A DNA stretch of 8,343 nt from contig JADBKA010000207.1 in the NCBI GenBank assembly GCA_014896635.1, positions 1-8,343 of the forward strand, written 5' to 3'. A program made the translations under genes and the position numbers. Under the pieces are notes generated by a model. It did not search any database. It was given only the letters and a program-made list of their open reading frames with translations, and was not told where the DNA came from. Positions 6,403 to 8,343 of the stretch are shown here, piece after piece (within the stretch, counting starts at the first letter, position 1; every line of letters begins with the position of its first letter). The stretch is from Ktedonobacteraceae bacterium (GTDB lineage: Bacteria > Chloroflexota > Ktedonobacteria > Ktedonobacterales > Ktedonobacteraceae).

Positions 6403-8064
6403 TCAAACTTCCATCACGACGGGGAGAATCATGGGACGCCGGTGTGTCTTCTCATAGAGGAAATCGCTCAAGGTATGCTTGATCTTATCCTTGATGAAGG
6501 ACCAGTCGGAACTATGGCCGTTCAGACCAACGAAAGAGCCGCGCACCTGCTCGCGCGCGCTATCAAGCAGCTCTTCAGCATCACGCATGTAGACGAAGCC
6601 GCGCGAGACGATATCAGGTCCGGCCAGCGGCTGCCCTGTCTCCTTATCGACGGTGAGCACCACCATCAGGATGCCATCCTGTGAGAGCACTTTGCGGTCA
6701 CGCAAGACGACTTGTCCGACATCCCCTACGCTCAGACCATCGACGAAGACGTTACCGGAGACGGTGTGATCGGCCTTCTTGATCTTCTCCTGATCAACTT
6801 CGATAATATCACCATCCTCGGCCACGACGATATGCTCTTCGGGAATACCGAGCGAATAAGCTAGCTTGGCGTGCAGCACGAGCTGGCGATATTCACCATG
6901 TATCGGGACAAAGAAGCGAGGCCGGAGCAGGCTCAGCATGAGCTTCAACTCTTCCTGCGCTCCATGCCCGGAGACGTGCACGTTCGAGATACCCTGGTAG
7001 AACACTTCCGCGCCCTGGCGGAACAGGTTATTGATGGTGCGATGCACCATTTTCTCGTTGCCCGGCACGGGCGTCGCCGAGAGAATCACCGTGTCGCCCG
7101 GCTGAATACGTACCAGACGATGATCCTGGTTGGCAATGCGCGTCAGCGCCGATGTCGGCTCGCCCTGACTGCCTGTACAGATGATCACCACCTGCTCAGG
7201 ATGATATTTGTTGATATCTTCCACACGGATGAAAATGCCCTTCGGCACGTTCAGATAGCCCAGTTCCAGCGCCATCTGTACATTGTTGACCATACTACGG
7301 CCAGTCAGTGCCACATACCGCTCATAACGCACAGCGGTATCAACCACCTGCTGCACGCGAGAGATCAATGAGGCAAAGGTTGCGATAATGATACGTCCCG
7401 GTGCATTGGCGAAGATTTTATCCAGCGATTCGTTGATCACGCGCTCAGAAGGGGTAAAACCGGGTGTCTCAACGCGGGTGCTATCACCCATCATCACCAG
7501 GACTCCCTCGTTGCCGATGCGTCCCAGAGTCCCGATATCAGCCGGTTTGCCGTCGATAGGCGTATAATCGAACTTGTAGTCACCTGTGTGGACAACAGTA
7601 CCGAGAGGAGTATGAATCACGATGCCGACAGCGTCGGGGATGCTGTGGTTGACGCGGAAAAACTCTACCCGACTCTTCCCCACCTGCACCTGCTCGCCGG
7701 GACTGACAATGTTAACCACCGCTTTATCGAGCAGGCGATGCTCCTTGAGCTTGACGGTAATCAGCCCATGCGTCAGACGGGTAGCATAAACGGGCGGGAA
7801 ATCAAGCATCGGCAAAAGGTAAGGGAGGCCACCAACATGATCTTCATGACCGTGCGTGATGAGAATGCCACGAATACGCCGCTTCTTATCGGCGAGGTAA
7901 CTCGCATCAGGAATCACCAGGTCAACACCGAACATCTCGTCGTCCGGGAACATCACCCCGGCATCCACCACGATAATATCGTCGCCGTACTCCACAACCA
8001 TCATATTCTTTCCGACTTCACCCAGACCTCCAAGCGGGATAAGTCGAATTTTTTCAGTTGTCAA
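6403..8064 (-). CDS. rnj: Ribonuclease J
   Basis: A 553-residue metallo-beta-lactamase/beta-CASP ribonuclease, near the length of B. subtilis RNase J1 and J2. The family combines 5'-to-3' exonuclease and endonuclease activity in mRNA turnover and rRNA maturation, in the cytosol. Visible: GGLGEVGKN (12-20), the metal motif HGHEDH (71-76), His140 (NHS), HTGDYKFD (159-166, with metal-ligand Asp162), the beta-CASP region (about 205-360) with TGRSM (254-258) and TGSQGEP (297-303), SGHGAQEE (365-372), PIHGEYR (387-393, the last metal-site His389), and the RNase J C-terminal domain with DIVSRGFVY (484-492). All catalytic ligands are present. The start is TTG 8064: it follows a clear AGGAGG, no in-frame ATG or GTG lies between them, and the next Met (residue 21) would remove the conserved first strand and GGLGEVG. 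A strong terminator follows the gene. Confidence 0.97.
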   Translation of the reverse strand: MTTEKIRLIPLGGLGEVGKNMMVVEYGDDIIVVDAGVMFPDDEMFGVDLVIPDASYLADKKRRIRGILITHGHEDHVGGLPYLLPMLDFPPVYATRLTHGLITVKLKEHRLLDKAVVNIVSPGEQVQVGKSRVEFFRVNHSIPDAVGIVIHTPLGTVVHTGDYKFDYTPIDGKPADIGTLGRIGNEGVLVMMGDSTRVETPGFTPSERVINESLDKIFANAPGRIIIATFASLISRVQQVVDTAVRYERYVALTGRSMVNNVQMALELGYLNVPKGIFIRVEDINKYHPEQVVIICTGSQGEPTSALTRIANQDHRLVRIQPGDTVILSATPVPGNEKMVHRTINNLFRQGAEVFYQGISNVHVSGHGAQEELKLMLSLLRPRFFVPIHGEYRQLVLHAKLAYSLGIPEEHIVVAEDGDIIEVDQEKIKKADHTVSGNVFVDGLSVGDVGQVVLRDRKVLSQDGILMVVLTVDKETGQPLAGPDIVSRGFVYMRDAEELLDSAREQVRGSFVGLNGHSSDWSFIKDKIKHTLSDFLYEKTHRRPMILPVVMEV

Positions 8065-8075
8065 TGTGCAAAAAA

Positions 8076-8081
8076 CCTCCT
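8076..8081 (-). promoter_or_regulatory. Shine-Dalgarno site that sets the TTG start of rnj
   Basis: A consensus AGGAGG on the minus strand lies 11 bases before TTG 8064, slightly longer than the usual spacing. It is the main evidence for a TTG initiation codon in this gene. Confidence 0.8.
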
Positions 8082-8143
8082 GACCACACCATAAGTGTAG
8101 TACAAACTCTTCAAACAGTTTTTTTTAATGTAGATCTATCTCC

Positions 8144-8166
8144 ACTCCCGACTTGCCCTCAGGAGT
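8144..8166 (-). other. Small hairpin in the rnj leader
   Basis: On the minus strand ACTCCTG (8166-8160) pairs with CGGGAGT (8150-8144), six Watson-Crick pairs and one G-U, around a 9-base loop. No T tract follows, so it is not a terminator. It lies about 80 bases upstream of the start codon and could influence message stability or translation; nothing in the sequence identifies it as a known riboswitch. Confidence 0.35.
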
Positions 8167-8205
8167 AAAAGCCAAATAAAGATATAACAATTCACTGGAA
8201 AGTGT

Positions 8206-8233
8206 AGCATACAGGCTTCTAAAACACAAGCAA
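8206..8233 (-). promoter_or_regulatory. Candidate rnj promoter
   Basis: On the minus strand TTGCTT (8233-8228) and TATGCT (8211-8206) are separated by 16 bases. It would give a leader of about 135 bases before TTG 8064. Other weak AT-rich candidates exist nearer the gene (for example around 8190-8170), so the assignment is tentative. Apart from this, the leader hairpin and the edge repeat, I see nothing definite in 8065-8343; in particular no tRNA-like structure and no convincing open frame. Confidence 0.3.
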
Positions 8234-8312
8234 CTGACAGGTGTACAGATATACAGGTGCGTGCAGCCGGCGCGATATCTCTACTCTAGAGAACAAAAAT
8301 TGTGCCTTGTTT

Positions 8313-8343
8313 ATGCCCGGCAATGCCCCGGCAATGCCCCGGC
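8313..8343. repeat. 11-bp tandem repeat at the window edge
   Basis: CAATGCCCCGG occurs at 8321-8331 and 8332-8342, preceded by a partial copy (ATGCCCGG, 8313-8320) and continuing with C at 8343. Each unit junction contains the near-palindrome GGCAATGCC (GGCA, A, TGCC). The array leaves the window, so its copy number and role are unknown. Confidence 0.75.

Noticed and set aside
6871..7371. Open frame of 166 codons on the plus strand
   Set aside because: Antisense to RNase J across conserved catalytic motifs; no recognisable protein.
7588..8094. Open frame of 168 codons on the plus strand
   Set aside because: Antisense to the RNase J N-terminus; its His/Asn-rich product is the typical mirror of the HGHEDH-containing strand.
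8144..8166. Riboswitch or attenuator upstream of rnj
   Set aside because: Only one short hairpin is visible, with no T tract, no alternative pairing and no match I know to a riboswitch class.
8237..8259. Two ACAGGTG copies as an operator
   Set aside because: Seven bases repeated once in an AT/GT-rich spacer is weak, and no regulator can be linked to it.

Overview
The window reads as an ordinary chromosomal housekeeping segment from a moderately GC-rich bacterium. It holds five well-supported protein genes and no RNA genes, mobile elements or CRISPR array. RNase J beside an FtsK/SpoIIIE translocase, a GlpR/DeoR-type regulator, a TTG start on one gene and the FtsK sequence style (PVPG...VGVEIPN, with an insert in the alpha region) suggest a Gram-positive-like or Chloroflexota lineage, perhaps Ktedonobacteria. 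That placement is inference from protein style only and is uncertain.

Left third (1-2474). A glycerol-kinase-like FGGY kinase on the + strand (104-1588) runs into a DeoR/GlpR-family repressor on the - strand (1575-2366); the two coding regions overlap by 14 bases at their 3' ends. A 108-base divergent region (2367-2474) separates the repressor from trmD. It holds candidate promoters in both directions and a 9-base direct repeat that touches both of them.

Middle (2475-6360). trmD (+), the tRNA m1G37 methyltransferase, ends exactly where the large ftsK/spoIIIE gene (-) ends: the two stop codons are back to back (TGATCA). ftsK has four predicted membrane segments, a long low-complexity linker containing an SPQ repeat encoded by 12-base tandem repeats, and a complete motor with a C-terminal gamma (winged-helix) domain.

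Right third (6361-8343). RNase J (-) lies upstream of ftsK in the direction of transcription. A strong, perfectly paired hairpin terminator sits 2 bases after its stop codon, so ftsK probably depends mainly on its own promoter. RNase J starts at TTG behind a clear AGGAGG. The 279 bases upstream hold a candidate promoter, a leader hairpin and, at the window edge, the start of an 11-base tandem repeat.

The genes serve different processes: polyol or sugar phosphorylation and its probable regulation, tRNA modification, chromosome segregation, and RNA decay. I found no convincing undescribed multi-gene system. The best leads are the Arg-to-Gly change at a glycerol-contacting position of the kinase, the repeat architecture between the repressor and trmD, and the two terminator-less convergent gene pairs.
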